Source: DATEEW01 sp035273665 (lineage in GTDB: Bacteria; Pseudomonadota; Gammaproteobacteria; Burkholderiales; SG8-39). From it: a stretch of DNA of 64,000 nt. Made by a program: the position numbers and the translations under genes. The notes under the pieces are model-generated. The model searched no databases. It had not been told where the DNA came from and worked only from the letters and a program-made list of their open reading frames with translations. Below are positions 25,739 through 34,248 of this stretch, piece by piece; the stretch's first letter is position 1, and every line of letters begins with the position of its first letter. The stretch is from assembly GCA_035273665.1 (NCBI GenBank), contig DATEOW010000006.1, positions 123,280 through 187,279 of the forward strand, given 5' to 3'.

Positions 25739-26077
25739 ATGAAACTAGTCACCGCCATCATCAAGCCGTTCAAGCTTGACGAAGTACGCGAGGCGCTGTC
25801 GGCAATCGGTGTACAGGGCATCACGGTAACCGAGGTCAAGGGCTTCGGTCGTCAAAAAGGCCACACGGAGTTGTACCGCGGCGCCGAATATGTTGTCGAT
25901 TTTCTACCGAAGGTAAAGGTGGAGGCCGCAATCAAGGCGGAGCTGCTAGACCAGGCAATTGAAGCGATCGAAAAATCCGCCAATACCGGCAAGATCGGCG
26001 ACGGAAAAATTTTCGTATTCGAGTTGGAACAAGTTGTTCGCATTCGCACCGGTGAAACCGGCGTCGATGCGCTCTAA
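25739..26077 (+). CDS. glnK: PII nitrogen regulatory protein GlnK
   Basis: A 112-residue PII signal protein that senses 2-oxoglutarate and ATP/ADP and blocks AmtB when nitrogen is plentiful. The T-loop has the uridylylation Tyr51 in TELYRGAEYVVDF, followed by the signature segments KIGDGKIFVFELEQVVRIRTGE. The start follows an AAGAGGGAG site. It lies 15 bases upstream of amtB, the classic glnK-amtB pair, under the proposed sigma-54/NtrC promoter. Linkage to amtB favours GlnK over GlnB. Confidence 0.96.
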   Translation: MKLVTAIIKPFKLDEVREALSAIGVQGITVTEVKGFGRQKGHTELYRGAEYVVDFLPKVKVEAAIKAELLDQAIEAIEKSANTGKIGDGKIFVFELEQVVRIRTGETGVDAL

Positions 26078-26092
26078 GGGGAGAAATCGATA

Positions 26093-27574
26093 ATGAAGCG
26101 TTTAATCGCTTTGCTTGCCATGTTCGCCGCGCTATGTTTTGCAGCGCCGGGAATGGCACAAGACACGGCCGCTTCGGCTGCCGACACGCCCGCTGCTGCA
26201 GCAACAGCCGACGCAGCAGCGCCTGCGGCACCCGCCCCAACGCCCGATAAGGGCGACGTGGCATGGTTGCTCACTTGCACCGCTTTGGTATTGTTGATGA
26301 GCGTGCCCGCCCTCGCACTCTTCTACGGTGGGTTAGTGCGCGCGAAGAACATGCTTTCGGTTTTGATGCAGGTCTTCGTGGTCTTTTCCATGGTTGCGGT
26401 GCTTTGGTGCATCTACGGTTACAGCCTCGCTTTCACGGAGGGCAACGCTTTCTTTGGCGGCTTTGACCGGCTATTCCTAAAAGGCACATTCGACCCGGCC
26501 TCCGGTGCATTCTCAATGGGTGCAACTTTCAGCAAAGGCGTCGTCATCCCCGAGCTGTTGTTCGTCGCCTTCCAGGCGACCTTCGCCGCGATCACCTGCG
26601 CGCTGATCGTCGGTGCATTCGCCGAGCGGATCCGCTTCTCCGCAGTGCTGATCTTCACGGTTATCTGGTTCACCTTCGCCTATGTGCCGATGGCACACAT
26701 GGTGTGGTTCTGGATGGGGCCCGATGCCTATACCGACGCCGCTCTAGCGGATGGCCTGACGGCAAAAGCCGGTTTGCTCTGGCAGTGGGGTGCGCTCGAC
26801 TTCGCGGGTGGCACGGTGGTTCACATCAATGCTGGTGTTGCCGGGCTCGTGGGCGCCTATGTGTTGGGCAAACGCATCGGCTACGGCAAGGAAGCGATGA
26901 GTCCCCATAACCTCACCATGACCATGATCGGTGCTTCATTGCTGTGGTTCGGCTGGTTCGGCTTCAACGCCGGCTCCGCCTTGGAGGCGGGTAACTTTGC
27001 GGTCCTCGCTTTCATCAACACCTTTATGGCAACGGCATGCGCAGTGTTGTCCTGGACCTTTGCCGAATGGATCATCAAAGGCAAACCCTCGATGCTCGGC
27101 GCGGCTTCCGGTGCAGTGGCGGGTCTTGTGGCGATCACGCCTGCCGCCGGCAACGTCGGCATCATCGGCGCGCTCGTGATCGGTTTACTGGCCGGTATCG
27201 TCTGCCTCTGGGCTGTGAACGGTTTGAAGAAAATGTTGGGCGCGGACGATTCGCTCGACGTGTTCGGCGTGCACGGTGTCGGCGGTATCCTCGGTGCATT
27301 GCTCACCGGCGTATTCAACTCTCCTGCGCTCGGCGGCCCCGGCTTCCCGGCAAGCTGGGTCACGCTAGAGATGGTCGGTGCGGCGGATTACTCGATCATG
27401 AGCCAAGTGATCATTCAGGCGAAAGCGGTCGGTGTCTGCATCGTTTGGTCGGCAGTCGTTGCGTTCATCGCTTACAAGGTGGCGGACATCATTGTCGGCC
27501 TGCGTGTGACCGAAGAAGAAGAACGCGAGGGTCTGGACATCAATTCGCACGGCGAAACGGCCTATCACATGTAG
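26093..27574 (+). CDS. amtB: Ammonium transporter AmtB
   Basis: A 493-residue inner-membrane ammonium channel. A cleavable signal peptide (about 1-22) and a long Ala/Pro linker precede eleven transmembrane helices. The family landmarks are ALFYGGLVRAKNMLS, the DFAGGTVVHINAGVAGLVGA segment with a pore His, the WFGWFGFNAGSAL element and DVFGVHGVGGILGALLTGVF with the second pore His. The C-terminal tail EREGLDINSHGE is the GlnK-interacting segment. A GGGGAG ribosome site precedes the ATG, and a strong terminator follows. Confidence 0.96.
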   Translation: MKRLIALLAMFAALCFAAPGMAQDTAASAADTPAAAATADAAAPAAPAPTPDKGDVAWLLTCTALVLLMSVPALALFYGGLVRAKNMLSVLMQVFVVFSMVAVLWCIYGYSLAFTEGNAFFGGFDRLFLKGTFDPASGAFSMGATFSKGVVIPELLFVAFQATFAAITCALIVGAFAERIRFSAVLIFTVIWFTFAYVPMAHMVWFWMGPDAYTDAALADGLTAKAGLLWQWGALDFAGGTVVHINAGVAGLVGAYVLGKRIGYGKEAMSPHNLTMTMIGASLLWFGWFGFNAGSALEAGNFAVLAFINTFMATACAVLSWTFAEWIIKGKPSMLGAASGAVAGLVAITPAAGNVGIIGALVIGLLAGIVCLWAVNGLKKMLGADDSLDVFGVHGVGGILGALLTGVFNSPALGGPGFPASWVTLEMVGAADYSIMSQVIIQAKAVGVCIVWSAVVAFIAYKVADIIVGLRVTEEEEREGLDINSHGETAYHM

Positions 27575-27616
27575 TCGTAGCACGAGCGCGGTTCTCCTCA
27601 CCGCACTCCTCCATTC

Positions 27617-27643
27617 AACGGGCGCTTCGGCGCCCGTTTTTTT
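27617..27643 (+). terminator. Rho-independent terminator after amtB
   Basis: CGGGCGC-TTCG-GCGCCCG at 27619-27636 with a UUCG tetraloop, followed by seven T's. Confidence 0.93.
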
Positions 27644-27679
27644 GCTTATGAGCGCATCGCCAGCTTAAATTGACAGTAC

Positions 27680-27728
27680 GGCGGGGAGCCTTTAGCCTCT
27701 GCCTTCCTCGTGGCGGGATGTCCCCGCC
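27680..27728 (+). promoter_or_regulatory. Possible alternative-hairpin leader of metH
   Basis: TCCCCGCC at 27721-27728 can pair with GGCGGGGA at 27680-27687 (8 bp, long loop) or its last six bases with GGCGGG at 27712-27717 (short hairpin, 5-base loop), so two mutually exclusive structures end 16 bases before the metH ATG. No Shine-Dalgarno motif precedes that ATG. A TTGACA at 27670-27675 could be a -35 box, in which case only the short hairpin is transcribed. No cobalamin box or SAH-riboswitch core was recognised. Confidence 0.4.
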
Positions 27729-27743
27729 TGACTCAAGTCTTCC

Positions 27744-30700
27744 ATGCAACCCGACCGCAGTATCGAACTTCGCTCCTTGCTCGAACGCCGCATCCTCATC
27801 ATCGATGGTGCGATGGGCACGATGATCCAAACCTACAAGCTGAGTGAGGCTCAGTATCGCGGTGACCGTTTCGCCGACTGGCCGCGCGACGTGAAGGGCA
27901 ATAACGATCTGCTTGGATTGACCCAACCGCAAATCATCCGCGCGATTCACGAGCAATACGTGCAAGCGGGCGCGGACATTGTAGAAACGAACACTTTCAA
28001 TTCGAACGCGCCGTCGATGGCCGATTACGGCATGCAGGAATTGGTGTACGAATTGAATTTCAACGCCGCCAAACTGGCGCGTGAAGTTTGCGATCAATAC
28101 AGCACAGCGGACAAGCCGCGCTTCGTCGCCGGGGTTCTTGGACCGACGAGTAAGACGGCGTCCATCTCGCCGGACGTGAACGATCCGGGTTTTCGCAATA
28201 TCAGCTTCGATCAATTGGTTGAGGCGTATACGGAGAGCTTGCGAGGACTTGTCGAAGGCGGGGCCGATCTCATCATGATCGAAACGATTTTCGACACGCT
28301 CAATGCCAAGGCGGCGGTGTTTGCGGTTGAAACTTATTTCGACGAGATCGGCGCACGGCTGCCGGTCATGATTTCGGGCACCATCACCGACGCTTCGGGC
28401 CGGACCCTCACCGGTCAAACGCCGGAAGCTTTTTGGAATTCGCTCTCGCATGCGAAGCCGATCACCATCGGTTTGAATTGCGCGCTCGGCGCGGCGTTGA
28501 TGCGGCCGTATATCGAAGAGCTCTCCAATGTTGCGGATACATACTTATGTTGTTATCCCAACGCAGGATTGCCGAATCCACTTTCGGAAACCGGCTACGA
28601 CGAAACCCCTGCGTCGACGTCAAGCCAGTTGCAAGAGTTCGCCCAGGCAGGATTTCTTAACGTGGTAGGCGGCTGCTGCGGTACCACGCCGCCGCATATC
28701 AAAGCAATTGCGGAAGCGGTCGCAAAGTTTCCCCCTCGCAAAGTCCCCGTCATTGAAAAGAAGCTACGTCTCTCCGGTTTGGAGCCGCAGAACATCGGAG
28801 ACGACAGCTTATTTGTCAATGTGGGAGAGCGCACAAACGTCACGGGCTCCAAGGCCTTCGCACGCATGATTCTCGCCGGAGATTATGCGGCCGCATTGTC
28901 AGTCGCTCGGCAGCAAGTGGAGAACGGCGCGCAGATCATCGATATCAACATGGACGAAGCGATGCTCGATTCGCAGAAGGCCATGGTCACCTTCCTGAAT
29001 CTTATCGCCGCAGAGCCGGATATCTCTCGCGTGCCGATCATGATCGACAGCTCGAAATGGTCCGTGATCGAAGCCGGCTTGAAGTGCATGCAAGGCAAAG
29101 GCATCGTCAATTCCATCTCGATGAAAGAAGGCGAAGCCGAATTCATCAAACACGCGAAGCTCACTCGCCGCTACGGCGCCGCGGCGGTCGTCATGGCTTT
29201 CGATGAACAAGGTCAGGCCGACACGCTTGAGCGCCGAAAAACCATTTGCGCGCGCAGTTACGACATTCTTGTCAATCAAGTTGGGTTCCCGCCCGAAGAC
29301 ATTATTTTTGATCCGAATATCTTCGCGATCGCAACCGGACTGGAAGAACACAACAACTATGGCATCGATTACATCGAAGGCACACGCTGGGTAAAGGAAA
29401 ACCTGCCCTACGCGAAAGTCAGCGGCGGCGTGTCCAATATGTCGTTTTCCTTTCGCGGCAACGAGCCGGTGCGAGAGGCGATGCATACAGTATTTCTGTA
29501 TTACGCCATTCAAGCCGGGATGACCATGGGGATCGTCAATGCCGGGCAGCTCGGCGTGTACTCCGAAATTCCAGCCGACCTGCTCGAGCGCATCGAAGAC
29601 GTCATTTTTAATCGCCGGCCGGATGCGACCGAGCGGCTGGTGACTTTTGCCGAAACGGTTAAAGGCTCGGGCAAAGCCAAGGAAGAGGATCTCGCTTGGC
29701 GCAATACGCCGGTGAACGAACGGCTTGCGCACGCGCTCGTTCGCGGAATCACGGATTACGTGGTGGAGGATACGGAAGAGGCGCGCAAGAACTATCCGCG
29801 TCCCATTCAGGTGATCGAAGGCCCCTTGATGGATGGTATGAACATCGTTGGCGATCTATTCGGCGCCGGGAAAATGTTCTTGCCGCAGGTGGTGAAGTCT
29901 GCGCGTGTAATGAAGCAGGCGGTCGCGCACCTGATTCCTTATATCGAAGAAGAAAAGTTGCGCTCAGGCGATACCTCGACCAAGGGCAAAATCGTCATCG
30001 CTACGGTAAAAGGCGATGTACACGACATCGGCAAGAACATCGTCGCAGTCGTGTTGCAATGTAATAACTTCGAAGTAGTGAACCTTGGCGTGATGGTGCC
30101 CGCACAAAAAATCCTGCAAACCGCACGGGATGAAAACTGCGACGTCATCGGTTTATCGGGGTTGATTACGCCGTCGCTGGAAGAAATGGCGCATGTGGCG
30201 CACGAAATGGAGCGCGAAGGCTTCAAGATTCCGCTGTTGATCGGTGGCGCGACGACTTCACGCGTTCATACGGCTGTAAAAATTGCGCCGCATTACAGCG
30301 GACCGGTCGTCTATGTCCCGGATGCGTCTCGCTCCGTCGGCGTTTGCACCAGCCTGATTTCACCTGAGTTGCGGGAGAGCTACTTTAAAAGCGTACGCGA
30401 GGATTACGACCGGGTTCGTACCCAGCATGCCTCGAAAAAAGCGCTGCCCCTGGTTTCCATCGAAACGGCGCGTGCCAATCAGCAATCGATCGACTGGGTG
30501 GGATACGCACCACCCAAACCCAAACACCTGGGCCGCATGGTATTTGAGAATTACGATTTGGCGCAGATCGCCAAATACATCGACTGGTCGCCATTCTTTC
30601 AGACCTGGGATTTAGCCGGCGCTTATCCGAAGATTCTTGAAGACAAAGTCGTAGGGGAAGCCGCACGCAACGTCTTTCGCGATGCACAGGCAATGTTGAA

Positions 30701-31415
30701 GAAAATGATCGCTGAGAAATGGGTGCGTGCCAACGGCGTTATCGCGCTATTCCCCGCCAATCGCGTCGGCGACGATATCGAGCTCTATGCCGACGACACG
30801 CGCAGCGCCGTATTGTCCGTCGTGCATACCCTCCGCCAACAGGCGGAAAAGGCGGAAGACCGCTTCAATCACGCGCTCGCGGACTACATTGCGCCGAAAG
30901 ACTCGGGGCGAGCGGACTATCTGGGCATGTTCGCCGTAACGGCCGGCCTAGATTGCGAAGAAAAAGTGAAGCGCTTTGAGGCGGCACAAGACGACTACAA
31001 CGCCATTATGGTGAAAGCTTTGGCCGATCGTCTGGCCGAGGCCTTCGCGGAACTCATGCATGCGCGCGTGCGCCGCGAGTTCTGGGGCTACGCTTCAGCC
31101 GAGACCTTGAGCAATGAAGAAATGATCGCGGAAAAATATGCCGGCATTCGTCCGGCGCCCGGCTACCCAGCCTGTCCTGATCACACCGAGAAAGGCACGA
31201 TGTTCGAACTACTCGACGCCGCCAGCCTCGGTATTACGATTACCGAAAACTTCGCCATGTGGCCGCCCGCATCGGTGAGCGGCTATTATTTTTCACACCC
31301 GGAATCCCGCTATTTCAACGTCGGAAAAATCGGCCGCGATCAGCTCGAAGATTATGCTGCGCGTAAGCGTTTCGATCTCGCGGTCGCCGAACGCTGGCTG
31401 GCACCGCTTTTATAA
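27744..31415 (+). CDS. metH: Cobalamin-dependent methionine synthase
   Basis: A 1223-residue enzyme transferring methyl from methyltetrahydrofolate to homocysteine through cobalamin. The homocysteine domain (about 1-325) has the zinc motif GGCCGTTPPHI at about 308. The pterin domain (about 350-620) shows VGERTNVTGSKAF and DINMDEAMLDS. The B12 domain carries the lower-ligand histidine in GDVHDIGKNIV at about 757. The C-terminal activation domain has the SAM-binding RPAPGYPACPDHTEK at about 1136. All four modules are complete. It precedes ridA by 15 bases. Confidence 0.97.
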   Translation: MQPDRSIELRSLLERRILIIDGAMGTMIQTYKLSEAQYRGDRFADWPRDVKGNNDLLGLTQPQIIRAIHEQYVQAGADIVETNTFNSNAPSMADYGMQELVYELNFNAAKLAREVCDQYSTADKPRFVAGVLGPTSKTASISPDVNDPGFRNISFDQLVEAYTESLRGLVEGGADLIMIETIFDTLNAKAAVFAVETYFDEIGARLPVMISGTITDASGRTLTGQTPEAFWNSLSHAKPITIGLNCALGAALMRPYIEELSNVADTYLCCYPNAGLPNPLSETGYDETPASTSSQLQEFAQAGFLNVVGGCCGTTPPHIKAIAEAVAKFPPRKVPVIEKKLRLSGLEPQNIGDDSLFVNVGERTNVTGSKAFARMILAGDYAAALSVARQQVENGAQIIDINMDEAMLDSQKAMVTFLNLIAAEPDISRVPIMIDSSKWSVIEAGLKCMQGKGIVNSISMKEGEAEFIKHAKLTRRYGAAAVVMAFDEQGQADTLERRKTICARSYDILVNQVGFPPEDIIFDPNIFAIATGLEEHNNYGIDYIEGTRWVKENLPYAKVSGGVSNMSFSFRGNEPVREAMHTVFLYYAIQAGMTMGIVNAGQLGVYSEIPADLLERIEDVIFNRRPDATERLVTFAETVKGSGKAKEEDLAWRNTPVNERLAHALVRGITDYVVEDTEEARKNYPRPIQVIEGPLMDGMNIVGDLFGAGKMFLPQVVKSARVMKQAVAHLIPYIEEEKLRSGDTSTKGKIVIATVKGDVHDIGKNIVAVVLQCNNFEVVNLGVMVPAQKILQTARDENCDVIGLSGLITPSLEEMAHVAHEMEREGFKIPLLIGGATTSRVHTAVKIAPHYSGPVVYVPDASRSVGVCTSLISPELRESYFKSVREDYDRVRTQHASKKALPLVSIETARANQQSIDWVGYAPPKPKHLGRMVFENYDLAQIAKYIDWSPFFQTWDLAGAYPKILEDKVVGEAARNVFRDAQAMLKKMIAEKWVRANGVIALFPANRVGDDIELYADDTRSAVLSVVHTLRQQAEKAEDRFNHALADYIAPKDSGRADYLGMFAVTAGLDCEEKVKRFEAAQDDYNAIMVKALADRLAEAFAELMHARVRREFWGYASAETLSNEEMIAEKYAGIRPAPGYPACPDHTEKGTMFELLDAASLGITITENFAMWPPASVSGYYFSHPESRYFNVGKIGRDQLEDYAARKRFDLAVAERWLAPLL

Positions 31416-31430
31416 AAGCACGGAGGACAC

Positions 31431-31781
31431 ATGAACATCATCCGACATAATCCGCATGGCAAAGTCCTATGCGATGCCGTCGAGCACGGCGGCTTCGTTT
31501 TTCTCGGCGGCCAAGTACCTACCGACGTCAACGCGGACATCAAGGGCCAAACGGCGAATGTGTTAGCGCAAATAGACGCCTTGCTGGCCAAGGCCGGCTC
31601 GGGGAAATCGAAAATTCTCTCCTGCAATATCTGGCTGGCCGACATGCGACATCGCGAAGCGATGAACGAAGTGTGGTCCGCCTGGGTAGACCCGCAGAAT
31701 CTTCCGTGCCGCGCGACGGTTGAAGCCAAGCTGGCCGACCATCGCATGCTCGTTGAAATCGCCTGTATCGCGGCCAAGTAA
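31431..31781 (+). CDS. RidA-family protein
   Basis: A 116-residue protein of the YjgF/YER057c/UK114 family, whose archetype hydrolyses reactive enamines/imines made by PLP enzymes. The fold features GGFVFLGGQVP, the mid-helix ANVLAQIDALLAKAGSGKSKILSCNIWLAD and the C-terminal PCRATVEAKLADHRMLVEIACIA are visible. The Arg of the PCRATV element, a ligand in active RidA, is present, but this is the Rid4-like class by length and the specific activity is unknown. It is located between metH and a MOSC gene, likely cotranscribed. Confidence 0.87.
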   Translation: MNIIRHNPHGKVLCDAVEHGGFVFLGGQVPTDVNADIKGQTANVLAQIDALLAKAGSGKSKILSCNIWLADMRHREAMNEVWSAWVDPQNLPCRATVEAKLADHRMLVEIACIAAK

Positions 31782-31783
31782 AC

Positions 31784-32275
31784 TTGCTTCACGATGAAAC
31801 GCTTGCCGATCTCTTAAGCCACTTTCCCCATGAGGGGCGGGTCGAATGGATTGGCATCCGACCCGAACGCCGCGCGTTACCTGTGACCGTTGACGCCGTT
31901 GAAGTGACTGTCGGTGGTTTGATCGGCGACCACTATTCGGGCCGCAATGGCAAACGCGCCGTAACCTTGATCCAAGCGGAGCATCTGAAGGCAATCGCAT
32001 CGCTCACCGGAAATAGCCGAGTTGATCCGGCGCTCCTCCGTCGCAACATCGTCGTGTCCGGCCTCAATCTCGTCGCTTTGAAAGACCGGCGCTTTCGTAT
32101 CGGCAGTGCGCTGTTAGAGGGAACCGGCGCTTGCGATCCCTGTTCGCGTATGGAGGAAAATCTGGGCAAAGGCGGCTTGAATGCGATGCGTGGACATGGC
32201 GGTCTCAACGCCCGCGTCATTGAACCCGGGTTCATTCGTATCGGCGACGCCATCACCGTTACGGAAGCAACTTGA
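31784..32275 (+). CDS. MOSC-domain protein
   Basis: A 163-residue protein of the MOSC (MOCO sulfurase C-terminal) class. The domain includes GGLIGDHYSGRNGKRAVTLIQAEHL, RRNIVVSGLNL and the conserved cysteine in GTGACDPCSRMEENLGKGG, the residue proposed to handle sulfur or bind molybdenum cofactor. Members are related to YiiM-type enzymes. The only start before the domain is a TTG two bases after the ridA stop, with no strong ribosome site, so translation is probably coupled. The next gene overlaps its stop as TTGA. Confidence 0.83.
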   Translation: MLHDETLADLLSHFPHEGRVEWIGIRPERRALPVTVDAVEVTVGGLIGDHYSGRNGKRAVTLIQAEHLKAIASLTGNSRVDPALLRRNIVVSGLNLVALKDRRFRIGSALLEGTGACDPCSRMEENLGKGGLNAMRGHGGLNARVIEPGFIRIGDAITVTEAT

Positions 32276-32778
32276 GAAAGCTGCTGTACATGCTGTGCTT
32301 GGCAATCGCCCTGAGCGGTTGTTATGAAACGCTCGATTGGCGCGAATGGCATGCGGAAGACGGCAGTTTCACATTGATGATGCCGGCAAAACCTAGAAGC
32401 TTCAGCCGCGAGGTTCTGATTGGCGAAAACAAGTTGATTTTGAATATGCTGTCGACAGAGAGCGAGGGCCTCGCATTCGGGATGGCCTACGCAAATGTTC
32501 CAGCCGACGCATCGTTCAACTTGCTAAAAGATGCGCGGGACGCGCTGGTCCGAAATATTGCCGGGCGAGTTAGCAGCGAGAAACTCGTCGAAGTCGGACA
32601 AGCAAAGGGGCTCGAGTTTCAAGCAATCGGTACGTCCGGCGAAACGCCTATGCTCATGGTCGCCCGGATCTTGCGCGACGATCGACGCTTTTATCAAATT
32701 GTGTTTGTCGGTCGACAAGATCGCGCTCGAGAAGTCGACATCCCCTTCTTCCTGGAATCTTTTAAACCCACGCAGTAA
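32272..32778 (+). CDS. Hypothetical lipoprotein
   Basis: A 168-residue protein of unknown function. The N-terminus MRKLLYMLCLAIALSGC is a lipoprotein signal with lipobox LSGC (Cys 17), so the mature protein should be membrane-anchored. The rest begins with WREWHAEDGSFTLMMPAKPRSFSR, a pattern seen in small lipoproteins and membrane-domain proteins of unknown role, and ends with a beta-rich region. The TTG start overlaps the MOSC stop (TTGA), indicating translational coupling. The stop is followed directly by the convergent trkH end. Confidence 0.72.
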   Translation: MRKLLYMLCLAIALSGCYETLDWREWHAEDGSFTLMMPAKPRSFSREVLIGENKLILNMLSTESEGLAFGMAYANVPADASFNLLKDARDALVRNIAGRVSSEKLVEVGQAKGLEFQAIGTSGETPMLMVARILRDDRRFYQIVFVGRQDRAREVDIPFFLESFKPTQ

Positions 32779-34236
32779 TCATTTGCGCCAGAACATCGGC
32801 GTAAATACGACGAGCAAGGTAAACAGTTCCAAGCGGCCCAAAAGCATTGCCGCTGCGCACACCGCGGTTTGAAAGTCATTCAGCACAGCATAGCTATTGG
32901 TGGGCCCCACTTGGTGCAAGCCGGGACCCATGTTGTTTAGGCAAGCGACTGCTGCGGAGAATGCGCTGGTGAGGTCTAAGCCCGTGGCCGTTAACAGCAG
33001 CGTGATGATGATCATGGTGCTGCCGTAAACGAGCATGAAAGCAAGGACCGCGAAGATCAGTTTGTTCTCTACCACTGCACCGCCGAGTTTCAGCGGTACC
33101 TCTGCGCGGGGATGAAGAATGCGGGTGAATTCCCGCAGGGCCTGTTTCTGCAAGACCAACGCCCGGATCATCTTGATACCGCCGCCCGTCGAACCCGATG
33201 AGGAAACGAAGGTCGCGAGAAACAACATCCACAGCGGCGCAAATATCGGCCACTGATTGTAGTCAGCCGTTACAAAACCGCCCGTCGTCGCGACAGACAC
33301 CACGTTGAAGCTTGCGTAACGCAAAGCCTCGCCAAAACTTTCGTAAAACCGATGGAAATAAAGAAACAAGGCGATGGCGAAAGCGCTCAGCAACGTGACG
33401 CCAATCACCCACGCGGCTTCCGGATCTCGCCAGTACGTGGTAACCGAACGTCGGTGCCATGCCAAAAAGTGGGTAGCGAAATTAAGCGCAGCGAACAGCG
33501 TGAACAGCATGCAGATGATTTCTATGAGGATCGAATCAAAATGCGCGATGCTGGCCTCGTAGGGAGAAAAACCGCCGAGACTGATCGTAGAGAAGGCGTG
33601 CATCAGTGCATCGAGCCAGGACATGCCGGCGAGTTTATAGGCGAGCGTACAGGCGATGGTTGCGCCAAAGTAGACCGCCCAAAGTCCCTTCGCCGTTTCG
33701 TTGATGCGCGGCGTCAGACGATTGTCTTTCATCGGTGTGGGCGTCTCTGCGCGAAAGAGCTGGGCGCCGCCAACGCCAAGCAAGGGCAGCACGGCAACCG
33801 CCAGGACGACAATGCCCATACCGCCTAACCAACAAAGTTGTGTACGCCATAGATTGATGGAAGGCGGGAGATTGTCGAGGCCTTCTAATACGGTCGATCC
33901 TGACGCAGTCAGCCCGGATGTCGCTTCAAAATAGGCATCCGTGAAACTGAGGTCCGGCATGTACAACAGAAAAGGAATCGTGGCGAAGGCGGGAAGTAGC
34001 GTCCAGGTCATCGCGACGAGCAAAAATCCCTCGCGGATAGCCAGTTCGCCGTCATGCCGCCGTGTGACAAACCAAAGTATGCCGCCGGCGCCCACGGTAA
34101 TGAGAAGCGCCTCGTCGTAGGCAAGTTGGGCGCCATCCTCCAAGTAATGCGACAGCGCAAAGGGAAATAGCAGCGACAGACCAAACAGCAGGGTGATCAG
34201 GCCGAACGTGTTGAACAGCGGAAAGTAACGCTTCAA
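32779..34236 (-). CDS. trkH: TrkH-type potassium uptake channel
   Basis: A 485-residue inner-membrane K+ translocation subunit. It has about ten transmembrane helices and four pore-loop repeats with filter-like motifs such as ATSGLTASGSTVLEGL, TISLGGFSPYEAS, SVATTGGFVTADYN and NNMGPGLHQVGP. TrkH works with the cytoplasmic gating protein TrkA, encoded 12 bases upstream in the same direction. The only suitable start is TTG at 34236 (LKRYFPLFNTFG), which matches the family N-terminus. Confidence 0.94.
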   Translation of the reverse strand: MKRYFPLFNTFGLITLLFGLSLLFPFALSHYLEDGAQLAYDEALLITVGAGGILWFVTRRHDGELAIREGFLLVAMTWTLLPAFATIPFLLYMPDLSFTDAYFEATSGLTASGSTVLEGLDNLPPSINLWRTQLCWLGGMGIVVLAVAVLPLLGVGGAQLFRAETPTPMKDNRLTPRINETAKGLWAVYFGATIACTLAYKLAGMSWLDALMHAFSTISLGGFSPYEASIAHFDSILIEIICMLFTLFAALNFATHFLAWHRRSVTTYWRDPEAAWVIGVTLLSAFAIALFLYFHRFYESFGEALRYASFNVVSVATTGGFVTADYNQWPIFAPLWMLFLATFVSSSGSTGGGIKMIRALVLQKQALREFTRILHPRAEVPLKLGGAVVENKLIFAVLAFMLVYGSTMIIITLLLTATGLDLTSAFSAAVACLNNMGPGLHQVGPTNSYAVLNDFQTAVCAAAMLLGRLELFTLLVVFTPMFWRK

Positions 34237-34248
34237 GTCCGCTCGCGC

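Noticed and set aside
27575..27743. Cobalamin or SAH riboswitch before metH
   Set aside because: No B12 box and no conserved SAH-riboswitch core were seen; only simple alternative GC hairpins are present.
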